64,000 bases of DNA. It comes from Paraphoma chrysanthemicola (taxonomy: Eukaryota > Ascomycota > Dothideomycetes > Pleosporales > Phaeosphaeriaceae). The first letter of the stretch is position 1. Every line of letters starts with the position of its first letter. Shown piece by piece: positions 41,211 through 54,200 of this stretch. The notes beneath the pieces were generated by a model. That model made no database searches and had not been told where the DNA came from. It worked only from the letters and a program-made list of their open reading frames with translations. The stretch is from positions 1,736,001 through 1,800,000 of the forward strand of contig JAGMWG010000003.1 of assembly GCA_020744225.1 (NCBI GenBank). The letters run 5' to 3'. The position numbers were made by a program, and so were the translations under genes.

Positions 41211-43616
41211 CTATGAAAATCCGTAGACACCACCTTGTTCTTGAAATTTTAGCTGATGATCCCTCAAGTCCGCCCACAGTCTTAATTCCGTCTCTTCATC
41301 AACGCTGTTGCCCGTGGGGTCGCTCGCCTCTGGACTGACACGCTCTAACTTACTCAGGATATCTAGGAACTTGTAGAGGTAGTCCTGATGCTGAAGGGCA
41401 ACACTACCCTTCCTCTCCTTTGGCACCTCTAGCAGAGTACTGGCAATGGAACGTATTTTCTGCGTCTGCGTCGGGATGAACCGTAAGCTTGCAATCGGAC
41501 TTAAGCTGTTCGCACGGAAAATGAATTTGCTCGGACAAGATACAGCGACTTCGTCGCCAGCTTCGTAGAGAAAATCAGAGTCTTGCAAGTAGACATGGAG
41601 ACTTACAAAGCTGTCTCCATTCGGTTCCATGTTGACCATGTCGATGCTTCCAAGTACCACCAACAGATCTTTGACTACTTGCTCGCGTTCATCGGACATC
41701 ATCTTTTCAAGTGTTTCGGCATGATCAGCCGATGTCGAGGGAGGGATAATTCTGTCGAGACCAGTCGCAAGGGCAATCGGTGAACTGCGAAGTGCAGCTT
41801 GGTTGGTGGCTTTGCTAAACTTTTCAAGCTGCAAAAAGTACTTTTCGACAAGGTATGAGCGCGTGCAGAGATGGCTGGCATAGACGTTGGCCTTCTGGAT
41901 CTCATAGCGGCGGGTATCTAGTGGTTGTGAACCATTGTAATTCGTCAGGGCAGGATCTCTCATGCTCGAGAACTCAGGCATTGGAGGATAGTATGGCTGC
42001 CGCTGCTGCGAAAACCCACCGTCGCGGCCGGGCTTTGCCTCTACCCTAAGGACCTCTGGAATACTATCAAGAATCGTTCTGCAGCGTTGCAGGCTTTGTT
42101 CGAATATGCGCTGCTGCCTGTCCCAGTCGAAAATTTCATCAATGCCAAAGGCCATCTCTGCTGTGGCTAATGACGAATAAGATAGGTACACGCGCACGTT
42201 GAGATTGAACCCAGTCATTAGAGAGATTACGCCGGCCTGCTGTGGTTGAATCTCACTGGGGAAGATATGTACGTCGTCCACCTCTACGGGTAGAGGTGGC
42301 AGAGGTTCAGTTGGTGTCGCAGGCGCAATTGTCAGTTCGCCGAATGAGGCGCCAAGTTGTTGGATAGTCCTGTCGCTCGTGTTCAGCGCTCGCTATTTAT
42401 TTATTTTTGCACTCCAACGGGAACTCGACTTACCTGACGCCGACAAAAACGGTCCAAAACACTCTCCGCCCTATCTGCTCGGTGATGTGATCGAGCTTGA
42501 ATTCCCTCGACCCGTCATAATTTGGGCCATTGGAGCCCCAGGCACTTGGTACGCTTCCGAGATAGGTGTATCCTTGCGCTTCGGATTTGTGCAGGCCCAA
42601 GGAGCGGATGATGGTCAGACATTCGGCAAAGTACAGACGCAGCTGACGCCATTGGAAGACATAGGCACCCGTGAGGCCCAGGAAATAGCTCGTGCAAGCA
42701 TCATATACGTTCAGGGACGGGCGGTCGAGATAGCCAGGGCCCCGCGCCTGCGTGCAGACTTCCCTGCACTTGTCCACAAGCGAGAGATGGGAGGGATACT
42801 CGTGGCGCGTTTGGGTCTTGAGGTGGAGCCGCGGCTTGCGTGGAAAGGAAGCAACCAGTGCGGCGATCATGGATGCCAGCAGCGCCAGGAATGACGGGTT
42901 TGTGTAGTCTTCTCTGCGCTCCCAGGCCTCGCGGAACGACGGCTCATGCGGGAATGGACACAGCGGATGTATGTACATGAAGAAGTCGTCGATCAGGGCG
43001 TTCATGGTCGGCAGCGGGCAGATAGCTTCGGCGGACAGCTGCTGGGGGTGCGAGGACGACTGTAGCTGGGCCAGGGCATGAGCGGCGTTGGTGGGCGACT
43101 GCGGCGACGACTGTCCCGAGTGCGGACCAGAGTCGTTCAGCCGCCGCTTCTTGATCTCCTCTGCATGGCGGTTTGGCGGTCCTCGACGGCGGCTGGGACG
43201 GTCAAAGGTACACGGAATCTCGAGCGACACGCAGGCTCTGCACGGCGGGCCCGTCTCATCGCACTGCGCACAGTCAGCAGGCGCACACGGGCATTGGGAC
43301 AGGACGCGGGGGCGCAACGCACCTTGACTTTGCGGATGCTGCACGAGTCACAGGCCTTGCGCAGGCGGTTCGGCTTCTGGTGCTGCGGCGACGAATGCTG
43401 CGTCTGCGTCTGCGCCAGTGTTGGCGGCGGCTGGGCGGGTGCGCGCTGGTCGTTCAGCGCGTGGTTCGCGTGAAGGGCGTGGGCTTGAAGTACGTCACTT
43501 AGGTTTTCGACCTTGGGGAAGGGCGGCTCCTGGTAGTATGGGCCTCGCGACGGGCCTGCGCCGTCGTGCAGCGGGGCATTGGGATTCGCAGGGTATATCG
43601 GTTGTTGGGCTGTCAT
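41211..43616 (-). CDS. Zn2Cys6 transcription factor with fungal-specific domain
   Basis: Three exons: 43616-43323, 43263-42434 and 42369-41211, giving 760 aa with matching phases. The zinc cluster is split by intron 1 after the sixth spacer residue: Cys89 and Cys92 in exon 1, then Cys99, 106, 109 and 116 in exon 2. The first 80 residues are Pro/Gln/His-rich. The regulatory domain contains IHPLCPFPHEPSFREAWERR, an SFLALLASMIAALVASFP helix and YVFQWRQLRLYFAECLTIIRSLGLH. The C-terminal third includes FGIDEIFDWDRQQRIFEQSLQ. It should act in the nucleus on unknown targets; no obvious co-regulated cluster is adjacent. Start chosen at the first ATG of the frame. Confidence 0.9.
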
Positions 43617-44311
43617 GGCTGAGGAAGTGGTGCGGTGCTGCGGATGATAATCCACCAGCTCCCGCTACGAAGCCTCGTGCCCAGACACGCCCGCGTCGCA
43701 AAGCAGCTTTGCCGACCACCAGCACGCGGTCCGATCACTCTTCGGCAACTTCCGGCGCCGAGCGAGCTGCTGTGGACGGCTCAGGGATGGGCCTGACCAG
43801 AAGAGGGGATGTCGTCCGTCTGGGGTCGCGATGATGGCGCGCGCGCCGTGCTGGTTCGCAGCTGCAGACCCAGGACAATTGGCAGGCTCTGGCACGTGAG
43901 TGCGCACATGACCCGAACGACGCGCTGGGCTGGCGATCGTTGTCAAGACGTGCTTCTGCAAGGCTCGCGTCAAGATCGTGCCTGCTGTTTGTGTCTGTCC
44001 TCGATCGCCTCACAAGCTTGAGCTCGGGCCTGCGCATCCTGCACCATCATCCGTCGGCGCAGATCGTGAAAATCCTCCGAGCCGCGAACCACTGTTCACG
44101 TGCATCCATTTGGAGATCACATCCCGCGTCATGTCACGTCGTTCGGAAAGGTGCAAGATGACGTAAAGGCACAAACTATACCCATTTCATGCGCGACCGG
44201 GCATGTCGAATCGCCGCATTGTCTGACAGCAGCTACTCTTGGCGCCTAAGGCCACACCAAGCAGGTCCTCGTCCCATCCCAGCGCGTGGCCTTCCCCCAC
44301 CCCCACATCTG
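43617..44311. other. intergenic
   Basis: About 700 bases upstream of the Zn2Cys6 gene and downstream of the F-box gene. It is GC-rich with overlapping small frames on both strands, none convincing. Confidence 0.45.
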
Positions 44312-46121
44312 TCAATCAGAGTCGTCAGAATCAGGCCCATTTCTTACCGGCGGCCGGGAGGATCGTGAAAGCGAGAAGTCTAGAATGTCGGATTTGGGGC
44401 CGGCATCGACGAACTTACGCAGACACCACCCAATCTGTACGGCTGTTGACTTCTCGTTGCCAAGCGGATCGACTTGCTTGCCCTTGACGAAGATGATCTG
44501 GTTTTGGCTGTCTTCACGGTCATACACCTTGTCGGATGAGCCATATGCAACAATTGATAGTTTGGACGAGCGGCCTTGCTCCGTGGCATGGCTCGAGCTA
44601 CGTTCGAAACTTTGCTGCGCAAGGTTGGCGAGAAGGTGCTCATAGATCTTGCGCGGTAGCCTAGTAGACGAAGGACTGTTGTTCGGCCAGTTTGTGATGT
44701 TGAGGGTGACGAGGAGAGGCAGATCTCCAAGACAGTTCTCAAAGTCGACAAAGCTATCATTCTTGCTCCGAATGACGCTGACCTGAGGGAACGCCATAGA
44801 TATCTGTTCCAACAGCGAACAATCTTTGCAGATCTGTGAGAAAGAAGCATAGTCATACACCAGCTCTTCGTCGCAGCTGTCGGGGCCAGTGCTAGCGTGG
44901 ATGCTCAGACTCTTGAGCGTCTTGCCGTGTCGCACAATTCCTGCCGGTGACGGCAAGCTTTTGGAAAATGTAAGGTCGAGCGTCAGCACCTTTATTCCGG
45001 ACACCAGGCACATAAAGCCATCTAGAGCGCCGAGGCCATCATTCTCGTTGTTATCTTCGTGCTTAAATTCCAGGGTGTCTAGCTTCTCGGGGAGCTTAGT
45101 GCTCTTCGATAGTTCCGCGAAGAGTGCATCTGCGCCGGGGCAGCCAAAGATACGGATGCTCTTGACAGAGCGGAAGTCGACGAGCCTACAGTAATTGTCC
45201 GCTGCATACCGCAGCTTCAGCTTCTGCAACGTGATTTCCTTGAGGACAAGAGGGGTGCATTTCGAAAATGGCTGCATGTGACTGAACATGGTTGAGGTGA
45301 TGAGGCCAGGCCCGGTGGAAGAGTCGTGCAGCTCCCGCTCCGGGACGGGCGGATCGATTTCGTCGAAGCTGGCGTGAAGAGTGATCTTGTCAAGCTTTCG
45401 CTTCGCGGTGTTCTTCAATAGGAAATGGCAGAAGTCGAGCACTTCTCTCGAATCCGGGTAGAGGCCAATTTTACGCACGTTTTCGAACACCTTTTCCAGA
45501 TCAGGCAGCCTCTGTAGCTCATCAATCACTTCACGATCCAGAGCAATACTCTCCATCCACTTCATGCGCTTCTGCTTCTTGTAAAGTAATACCAAGTTAT
45601 CGCCGGAGAATGGAGACCATGGATGCCAAGAGAACTTGTCCAATATATTCTCTGGCAGCAGTTCTAGGATCATGCGTATCGCGAAGTTGGCTTGCTGCAT
45701 TTGGTTGCACTTGTCCACCACGTCTGCTAGATAAAGATCAAGCTTCCTTATATGGGGCAGTCCGATGTTTTTGGGACTTAGAAATGCCCCGAGCCTGTTG
45801 TCATTTGGGGAACCAACATCGAGAGTGACTTCGTGGTACAGCTGGCGCACAGCGATTTCGTGAAGCTGCTTACAAGCAAGGCAGATATTGCGGAGGTCGG
45901 TTGGGCGCGTGACCTATCGACTCAGATTAGATGTTGGCGTCGCGTGAATCATTGTAGTTGAGAGCTCCGGGCAGCATTCCATGTACTGCTTGCCGCGCGA
46001 GTGCCCGCGCGTAATGTTTGTCTATTTTCAGATTCAAGTGAGAAAAACGGAGACTTACATGCTGTACAATCAGCGTTTTCAGGTCAACCGACAGATCCAT
46101 GAAGCTGAAACGGGTCGTCAT
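44312..46121 (-). CDS. F-box protein with leucine-rich repeat-like region
   Basis: Two phase-0 exons, 46121-46059 and 45913-44312, giving 554 aa. The intron is long for this window (145 nt), with GTAAGT and GATAG ends. The F-box spans the junction: FMDLSVDLKTLIVQH in exon 1 and TRPTDLRNICLACKQLHEIAV in exon 2. The rest has irregular Leu-rich repeats with alternating strand/helix character (HIRKLDLYLADVV, KIGLYPDSREVLDFCHFLL, LTLDLTFSK, LKSLSIHAS). Such proteins normally bind Skp1 and select substrates for SCF ubiquitin ligases. The substrate is unknown. An internal Met at MDLSVDL could also start translation. Confidence 0.8.
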
Positions 46122-47804
46122 GATACTGCCTGGCAAAAGCACAGTCGGAAGGTGTTCAGAATACAAGGTGTCGGCAACTCGCAATAGAGGATAAAAGTCA
46201 CCAGGCTGTCGCGGGCACTGCTTCCTGTCAGGACTGTGCGGTAGCGTTCATGTAATACTTTGGGGCAAGCTGACCGGTATGTGTGGGTCTGAGGAGGTTG
46301 CGCAGCTGCAGCGAGTTTGAGTGGTGACAAGGCAGCCAAAAAGCAATGGTTCAGCCTCACGATTTCCAGGGTTCTCCACCCACCGCTTTGGTGGGGTCAG
46401 TAGCTTCCTGTGGCTGCCTAGTAGGTACCATCAGCAGCGACTTGTTGATCCTTGGAACATCCGTTTGTGAGCCTTCTCACCAGCTTGAATTAGCGAGCTA
46501 CTCTTGTACGAGGGAAAGAGAAGTGAATGAGATAGGCTAGTCTATAGTGTAAGGGTAATTATGCGCCTAGGACTCTGCAAGGAACTGTCGCGCTGCGCCG
46601 TTGCCCCCGCGCTGTCAGATTAGGCGAGATGCCGGTGACATGACACCTACTAAAGCACCTTGGGCGCACCAGCGAAGTGGTCATGAACTTCCCGCAACCA
46701 GTCGGCGGGCACTCGCAGCGTTGACATACTGCGTGTTAGCCACTATGGGAGGCCTGAATCCAGAGAGACAATTGGCCACATAACAGTTTGTCCACGCTGC
46801 CAATTTGGCCATGCGCAAATGTTTGCGCGGCACCACCGACATCCCATCTACTCCCGTCCAGTCACGCACTCCTGGAGACCCTTCCTTGCGTGCGTGTATA
46901 GCTTCAAGCTCAAAGTTTATGATGCACTGAAGACGTTTAAGCTAACTGTATGTGTAATATAATTACTGTTCTACTAGCAATTGGCAGTATTCGCGTTGCA
47001 CCTAATGTCAATGTGTGGTTTGGTTTGACTACACCAAGTGAGTGTTTGCCGATGTTGAATCAATACGGCAGCCATATACAGTGTTAGTGTACCCATATGA
47101 TCCACAGGTTGCTTTTGCAACTTGATAGTATGTTGTATGCACCATGGGCAAAGAGTGGCGAACAGTAAAAACCTAGATGAACGGACTATAAGATCGGTTC
47201 TCTACACCGAGGAGCATTGCCTGCAGTTCTACATGGGGCGCATTGTCACGAAGTCATCGAAGATTACCCTCATAATGCTCGCAGCGATACTACACACGGC
47301 ACATTTGTTTACGGTGGCGACACACTTAGAACACGACAGTATCCACTTCAAAATTGTGTTCTGCGCAATCACTGAAGGCGGGCCATTCAGGCGTAACACG
47401 AAACGAGCAAGATGACGCAGCTGCTCCTACTTTCGAATTCGTAACATGACTATAATAAGTCTAGCGCAGCTAGAACTGTGACCCTAGACATTACCATCGT
47501 GCTCAACACTCACTCGCAAGGGACTGTCGCTTCCGCCTTTACCCCAGGACTCGTGGTGAAATTCTGGAAGGACAGGGATGGGTATGAGTATGGCAGCAGC
47601 AAGCGTAGCAGTGGCTCCGCAATGCAGTCCGATTTGATTGATTGTGTGACGTTCAGCCTCTGTGGCTGACATGCAATGTCTTCAAAAGACCTTCCAGTCC
47701 CTGGAAAGATTTCCGAAGATGCCCAGGAACGCCGAATACCAAACACCTCGCTATGCACGGAGTTGAACAGAAACATAGTATGAACACGAGCACGACGAAG
47801 CCTT
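46122..47804. other. 1.7-kb intergenic region, AT-rich
   Basis: This lies upstream of the F-box gene and downstream of FCP1. Composition is AT-rich around 46900-47110. Only small frames are present, and I could not assemble a gene on either strand. Confidence 0.5.
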
Positions 47805-50361
47805 CTACGCCTCTTCGTCACTGTCGCCGAAGCCAGCGAGCAGTTCTGCCTCCAAAGCATCGTCATTATCGTCCTGCATATCTGGAGCAACCCCGTTTTT
47901 CAGAAGGGCCTTCTCTTCATCATCACCCTGACCTTCTTCTGGACCTGTAGTCTCCGGACTTGGTAGCCCCGAGGACTTGTCAGCAGTGACGACATTGGTT
48001 AGAGATGTTACTCGCTCCATGGTGCGTTTCTTCCTCCTCTGCAGTTTGGACACTGACGTGGCACTACCATCACTCTCCTCCGCCTCGCTGACGTCTGCCG
48101 ACTTCGTACTTCGTTTTCGCTTCCTCTTGTTGTGCTTTGCTTCCGATGCAGTGCTTGTGTCGGAACGGACACTGTCGGAATCGGACTCGTTATTGTCCTC
48201 GTCTGTGTCTGTTTCATTCAAGAAGTCGGCTAGTTCGTCATCCACAGAAGCCCAAGTATCCGCGGTCAAATCAAGCTCCACTGGTGATTCGGCTGGCTCA
48301 TCTGCTTCTTCATCGCCTGTTGCACCAATGCTCTCATCTTCGAGCTCTCCGAACGGTGACCCTCCGCGTTCTGCTGCATCAATTGGAATTATGTAGTTTG
48401 TTTCATCCACATGTTCCCAGCGCGTACAGCACTGAAACATCCACTCAGGGTTGACAATCTTTATGTGCTGATAACGCGCCGCTTGCTTGACCTTCGTAGT
48501 CTTCCGATCAGGATTGGCAATGACATGGGTCGTCCGACGGTTGACACTGGTAGCGACCTCGGCGCCAAAGCTCTTGATCCAGAGAGCGTAATCGGACCTG
48601 TCACATGTTAGCTAACTGCTGCCCAAAAAAAGTGAATACGCTTACAGCTGTACGTCAACGCCCAGTGGAATGATGCCAGAGAACACGACGACGATCCCTT
48701 CCAGGACCTCCTCCTTGATCCGCGGCATGATCTCGGCGACATCAGGTATGATGTCATTGAGCTGTCGTTTCTTGGGACTCTTCTCGCCTTTGAGCTCGGC
48801 AATTCGGCCGCCAGCTGGGACCGCTTTCGCTTTGACATATTCGTCGTAGAAGGTGCGATGCACACGAACTAGATGCTTCTCGATGATGTCCAAGCCCCTA
48901 TCATCATCGTTCAGCAAACTATGTCGTGCCTTATGATGCTCACCGTGATCGTCATCACTGTTTTGCGCCGATAGAGTGTCTGTCTCTTCTGCTTGGGCGT
49001 CTTCTCGGTCTAGCATGAGTTGTTGTTGCAAGAGCGGTCGCTCGGTCTGTTGCGCAATGATGACCTTTTCCTGCTCCTTGGCCTGCTGCACGAGCACCTC
49101 CACACCTTCGCCTGCCGCCATCGTCAGTAGCTGTTGGCCGATCTCGTTCAGGTCGCCATTCGCAGCGTCCGCAGGCGCAGGTTCCACGAATTTACTGGCT
49201 ACGGATATGCCAGACGTAGAGCCGTTCTCTACGAGTGGTGTCTTCGATGGGGCCGAGGGAGCGGCAGATGTTTTGTCCTTTGACTGCGTGACGAGCTCCT
49301 GTTGTTTAGGGAGGAAGGCGGCGTTGATGTCGCCAGCGCCGAGGAAGAAGTTGAAAACCGGGACCCGTACCAAGTGCGGGCTGTATTGCCATACATCCGC
49401 TCTGTCGTCGATGATGACAACCATGGCGGTGTTCTGGTAGAATAGGCGCGTAAGATTCTTAAGCTTGTCTGTATAATTCTCGTCACGACTGAGGATGCGA
49501 TCACCAAAGTATTTGCGCTCCGGATCGATGATCTTCATGATAGCCTGCGCATATGCCCTCGTGGCCATAGTGTAGACGTGCATCTCGTACAGCTTGGACA
49601 TTCTGTCGAAAAAGTCCTTGAGACCTGGGCGCATCTTGACATAGTACCAATTTGCAGCTACATTTGCGATGTTGTCGTCGGCCAGCTGGAAGCCCTGCAC
49701 ATCTTTGACCGCCTCGTAGTTGGGGTTTTCGGGGTCTGCCTGCCACTCGGCAACGGTCCGCTCGCACGTGGTGTGGATGACGGTCTGGTCGAGGTCGACG
49801 ATCAGCGTCAGCTTCTTGGAAGTGAGGAGGCGCTTCTTGGTGTCCTCCTCAGCGCGGACCGCCTCGTTGTGACTGACGAGCAGGGCTGTGTTGTCGTGCG
49901 TCAGGTTGACCGTTGCGCGCGACACGTTCTGCTCCTTGGTGAGGTAGTCGACCTTGGTCATGTCCTCGCCGCAGTCGACGCAGAGGCCGCCAAACTGCGT
50001 TTCGTGCGTGCATGGCTCCTCAATCTCGACCAGGTCGACGCTGCGGGCTGTTAGCACTACGTTCTGTCCGCGCGCGCGCACACACGCTGGGCTGGGGAGA
50101 GAAGGCCTACCCTGCTCGCTCCACCACTGTCCCGGGCTTGATGAACCAGCGCGTGATGTGGCCATCGGTGCTCGCGTCAAACTGCTGCGGCCATCGCTTC
50201 GTGACCCACTGCTCAATGCCCCACTTGTCGTCCTCCTTGATCGTCTCCTCATACCAGTACGTGAACAGCTTGTCGGAGCGCTGGACCTTGTCGTCCTTGC
50301 GCTTCTGCAGCGCCTGGATGGTGAAGGGATAGCGCAGTCCCGGGGGCGATGAGATCTTCAT
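47805..50361 (-). CDS. FCP1: RNA polymerase II CTD phosphatase Fcp1
   Basis: Three exons: 50361-50111, 50040-48646 and 48597-47805, giving 812 aa with all phases consistent. The N-terminal ~85 residues are the swivelling domain typical of Fcp1. The catalytic FCPH domain has VDLDQTVIHTT with nucleophile Asp166 and Asp168 plus Thr170, WYYVKMRPGLKDFF, YTMATRAYAQAI and IDDRADVW. A BRCT domain follows (EGIVVVFSGIIPLG in exon 2 joined to SDYALWIKSFGAEVA in exon 3, ending at PEWMFQC). The C-terminus is strongly acidic, as needed for TFIIF/Rap74 binding. Fcp1 dephosphorylates Ser2 of the Pol II CTD to recycle the polymerase. Confidence 0.95.
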
Positions 50362-51277
50362 TCCTCGGGGGGCCGCCCATGCGACTCGTTACGTCGTGTT
50401 GTGGCAGGCGCGTCGCGATGCGAGCCGGCGCATTCGGGGCGTCCGCGACAGCTGCAGCTCGGACGGCGCGAGGAAGCTGGAGCTGGGCTCGAGCTGTGTA
50501 GCGCGTAAGACAGCAGCGCACACAACGTGTGGCAGAGTGCTGGAGCTGCGCCGGCGGTCGCGTGCAGCGCGATGCCCAAAAAAGAACGTGACTATGGCTG
50601 GTGGTGACCAGGATTGACGTCGGGCGTTGTGGCTCGACCGTATTTCTGAAAGCGCTTGGCACTCAGCGCTCTTCGAATGACGGACATGCGGGGACTTTAT
50701 AAGCTCGCGCCGCGGGCGTGACAGGGGGCTAGCGCCGTCACGTGCAGCCTTTCTTGTCCACCTCAACCGAGCAAGGCTGCCATGGGCAGACAAAGGAGCG
50801 GCCAGCGCCGTGGTACCGTCATTGTCACAAGCAGTCTCTTGAGACTTCGCATGGGTGGCTCGATGGGCGGCGAAGACGACGTGGCCAGGTGCATACCCCA
50901 TGCGCGCGCCAGGCAGCGAAGATATTCGAAGAAAATTGATGTCATTCAGTGAAGCATGATTCGATTTCAAGAACGCACTGCGGCGACGGATTGAGACTTA
51001 TTGAGGACAATGACCTTCGAACGACTCATCTGGGCTCCACAGTGAAGGCGCAGCAGGCTCGAATGATGCCTGGCACCAGATGGCAAGGCCATGGCAGCCT
51101 GCACCCCAGCCAGGTCATCCCCCATTCCTCGTAACCATGTCTGTGCGGTTCTGGCACGGTCAGTCCTTTCAAATTTGTGCTATGAACCAGTAAACGCCGC
51201 CGAGTATCCGTCCAATCGTGTCTAGATGATGCTATGCGCCTAATCGCTATGCTCGTAAGACACAACTGCATGGCCTC
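50362..51277. other. intergenic
   Basis: A 916-base gap between two minus-strand genes; the left part is the GC-rich promoter of FCP1. No supportable gene. Confidence 0.5.
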
Positions 51278-54200
51278 TCACTCCCTATATGCAGACTCGG
51301 AATTGCGCTTCTGAACGCCTTTCAAAACCATGCTACCCAACGCCAACGAACCACCGCCAGTCCGTGATGCATCCTGTGACATTCCCACTATTGGCTGCTG
51401 AGCTTCGAAAGGGTGGGGGGAAACGTCAATTTCCTCGCCCTCTTCCACCAGCGTCCAGTCCTCCTCAAACTCGTCCGTTTGGTCGTCATCTTGCTTGACA
51501 TGCTTCTTGATCAACGTACGGGCGCGATCAAGCTCGCGGTAAATGGTTTGGATTGCGACCTGAGTACCATTGTCCTATGCCATGTCAGTTGCTCGTCGTC
51601 ATCATACGTGCCAAGACTGGCATACCTTGCGAATCTTCTGTCCTAAAACCTTCGCCTTGACAATCATGCGCTGGCTGTTGGTCGCCTCCCACAGCGCACG
51701 ACTGAAGACACTGGTGTTGACCTTTTTGAGCCAAATGCCAACACCCATGTCCTCCACTCGCTGGGCGAAGAAATACTGGTCGCCGAAGAAGGGTTTGATG
51801 ATTGTAGGTATGCCCGCTCGTAGACTTGCGCCTGTGGTCCCTGAGCCACCATGGTGCACTGCTGCGTCCATCTGCTTGAACAACCAGTCATGCGGCGCAG
51901 CCTGTATTTGGAAGATTTCTGGTGGTAAGGGCACCTCGGGCTTCGATGCGTCCTTGGTTTCCAGACGGTCGGACCAGCCCTTGGACAAAATGCACCGTAC
52001 GTCCGCCTTCAGAACCGAGTCCACAACAGTCCTCGTCAAGGCAGCGGGGTCATCAATGACTATTGAACCAAAACCCACGTAAACAAGTTTCTTCTCGTCC
52101 TTACGGGCTTGTGCAATGAAGGCAGTGAGTTCCGCTGGCGGTTCGTAAATGTCACCCTCATCCAGGAACCAATAGCCCGTAACACGAATCCAGTCGGGCC
52201 AGTCGAGCGGAGGCGGCACAACGTGCGGGCTAAAATTATACAAGAATGGGCGCAGATTTGCCTGCATCTTAGTTTGTGTCGTGCTCTGTAATCCCAACTC
52301 TCGGCGCCGCCACTTGTTGATCTGACCCGATATGGCAGTCCAGAAAATAGTATCAAACGTGATGTACGTGATGCTGTTATAGCCCCCACCCATCTTCTTC
52401 TCCAGGACCGAGAATGCGTGCGGATATGCGCGAGTGCGTGTCCACGGCATCGTGAAGGCACGGAAGTATGGAATCTCAAGCGCCTCTGCTATGTGTATAC
52501 CAGCCATGGTACTGGGGCTCTCAATGAGCACGTCAGCCCCTTGACACGCCCGCCACGATGAGCTACACACGTCGTCAAGCCAGCCGCGAAATTTTGAGTT
52601 TGCTTCCTTCATAAAGTTGTACGTGAACATGCCGTGCTCCACACAAATTCGCATGAGCTCAGCTGGGTTTCCATCCACTGGGGCGAAGTCGATGCCATGC
52701 TTGCGAACCCATGGCTCGAATTCAGCGTGCGTTGCGATGCGTGGCCTGTGGCCTTCTTTCAGTAGTTCCTTGCAAAGAGCAATGTAAGGCTGAACGTCGC
52801 CACGAGATCCAATTGTGAGACACACAATGGTCAAAGGTTCTGGAGGCTTGAAGTCGACAAATGACGCAAGTGGATCATCAAAGATGAGTGGTATGCGATC
52901 ATGCTCAGCAGCACGCACAATGTCGGAAACGTTTATTTGCCCGTGCGCATCGAAATTTTCCCTCGCCTGTTGCAAGAGGTTATGCTCCGCTTTGGCAGCC
53001 TCATCGTCACTGTCCACGCCTGAAGACAATGAGTCATCTTCGAGATATTTGGTGTTCTCTAGAATCCGCAGGATTGTGATGGCACATTCGTCGCGGTAGT
53101 CCGCTTTCGAAAACTCGAAGAACAATTCTTCGTGGCCACGGATGACAATTGCCAGACCGTGATAGCCCATACGGAAGCCTTTCTCCTTGTTGACGTTTTC
53201 GATGTCCTTCATGGGAAGAATGATCTAAATCTGTAAGCGGCTGCTTTCTGAAATTCGATTTTCATAACGAACCTTAGTTTTGGAGGTGGGCATGAGGCTG
53301 CGAAAACAGAAATATCTAGCACTGATGTATATTTTGCCGTAATTTGGCAGGATCCGTTGGAGGGAGGCGAAGAACGATGACTGTAGCACTTCCGTCTCTG
53401 GAAAAGCGAAATGTTCACGAAAGTTCTCAGCAGCCTTTGCTGCGTCCTCGTCGTCCTCCAATCCATGCACCTGGTCGTGCGGTTCAAGTCCATCTGCGGT
53501 ATTGTAGTGTTTCCGTCCGCCAGCGAGCATTCCTGAAACCTTCTCGTAATATCCCATCGACTCCGATGCGAGAAGATTACCCATCTTCTTGGATCTAGTA
53601 CGGAGAAAGCCGGCCAAGCCCGATGCTTTTTGCAGCGGATATGAGGCAAGATCTTGAAGGGCAGTTGATGAGTTTGATAGACGGGGAGGTGCTTGTCCAG
53701 GGTCTGTTTCCTCTTCGATTTCGGGAGACACAGGCATCTCCGGCCGCTTTGTCACAGGAGCAGGTGGTTTGCGTGGCTGTCCTGCGCCTGAAGAGCGCGT
53801 GGTATCTTGTGAAATACGCGCTATTTGGTCCAATGGTTCTGAGTGGGGAACGCCGCTCGATCTGATCACTGGCGCGCGAAACACATCGGAGCGATCCAAG
53901 ATTTGGGAAGCAGACGCGCTGCTTTCGTCCATTGATTGGACCGCTGCGGAAGACTCGGTGCCTGGGTCGAGTGAGAGAGTTGCAGATTCTGTATCAGCTG
54001 CGGTCGGTGACAATGGCGATCGGTCCATTGCACGACCCCTCGATTGCTTGTCATTGCGGACCCCACTGAAGCTTCGCCTGGCTTCGTGACTTGGCCGACG
54101 AAGCGCGCGACTGGCGTCCATACTGCGCCGAACGTCCCAACTCCGGCGGGGGCCATCCATGCTCGACCGTGCAGATACATCGCTGATACTTGATCGTCCA

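Noticed and set aside
46530..46600. Possible tRNA-like 5' half (TAGTGTAAGGGTAATTATG)
   Set aside because: No T-arm with a GTTCGA-type B box and no matching acceptor stem follows.
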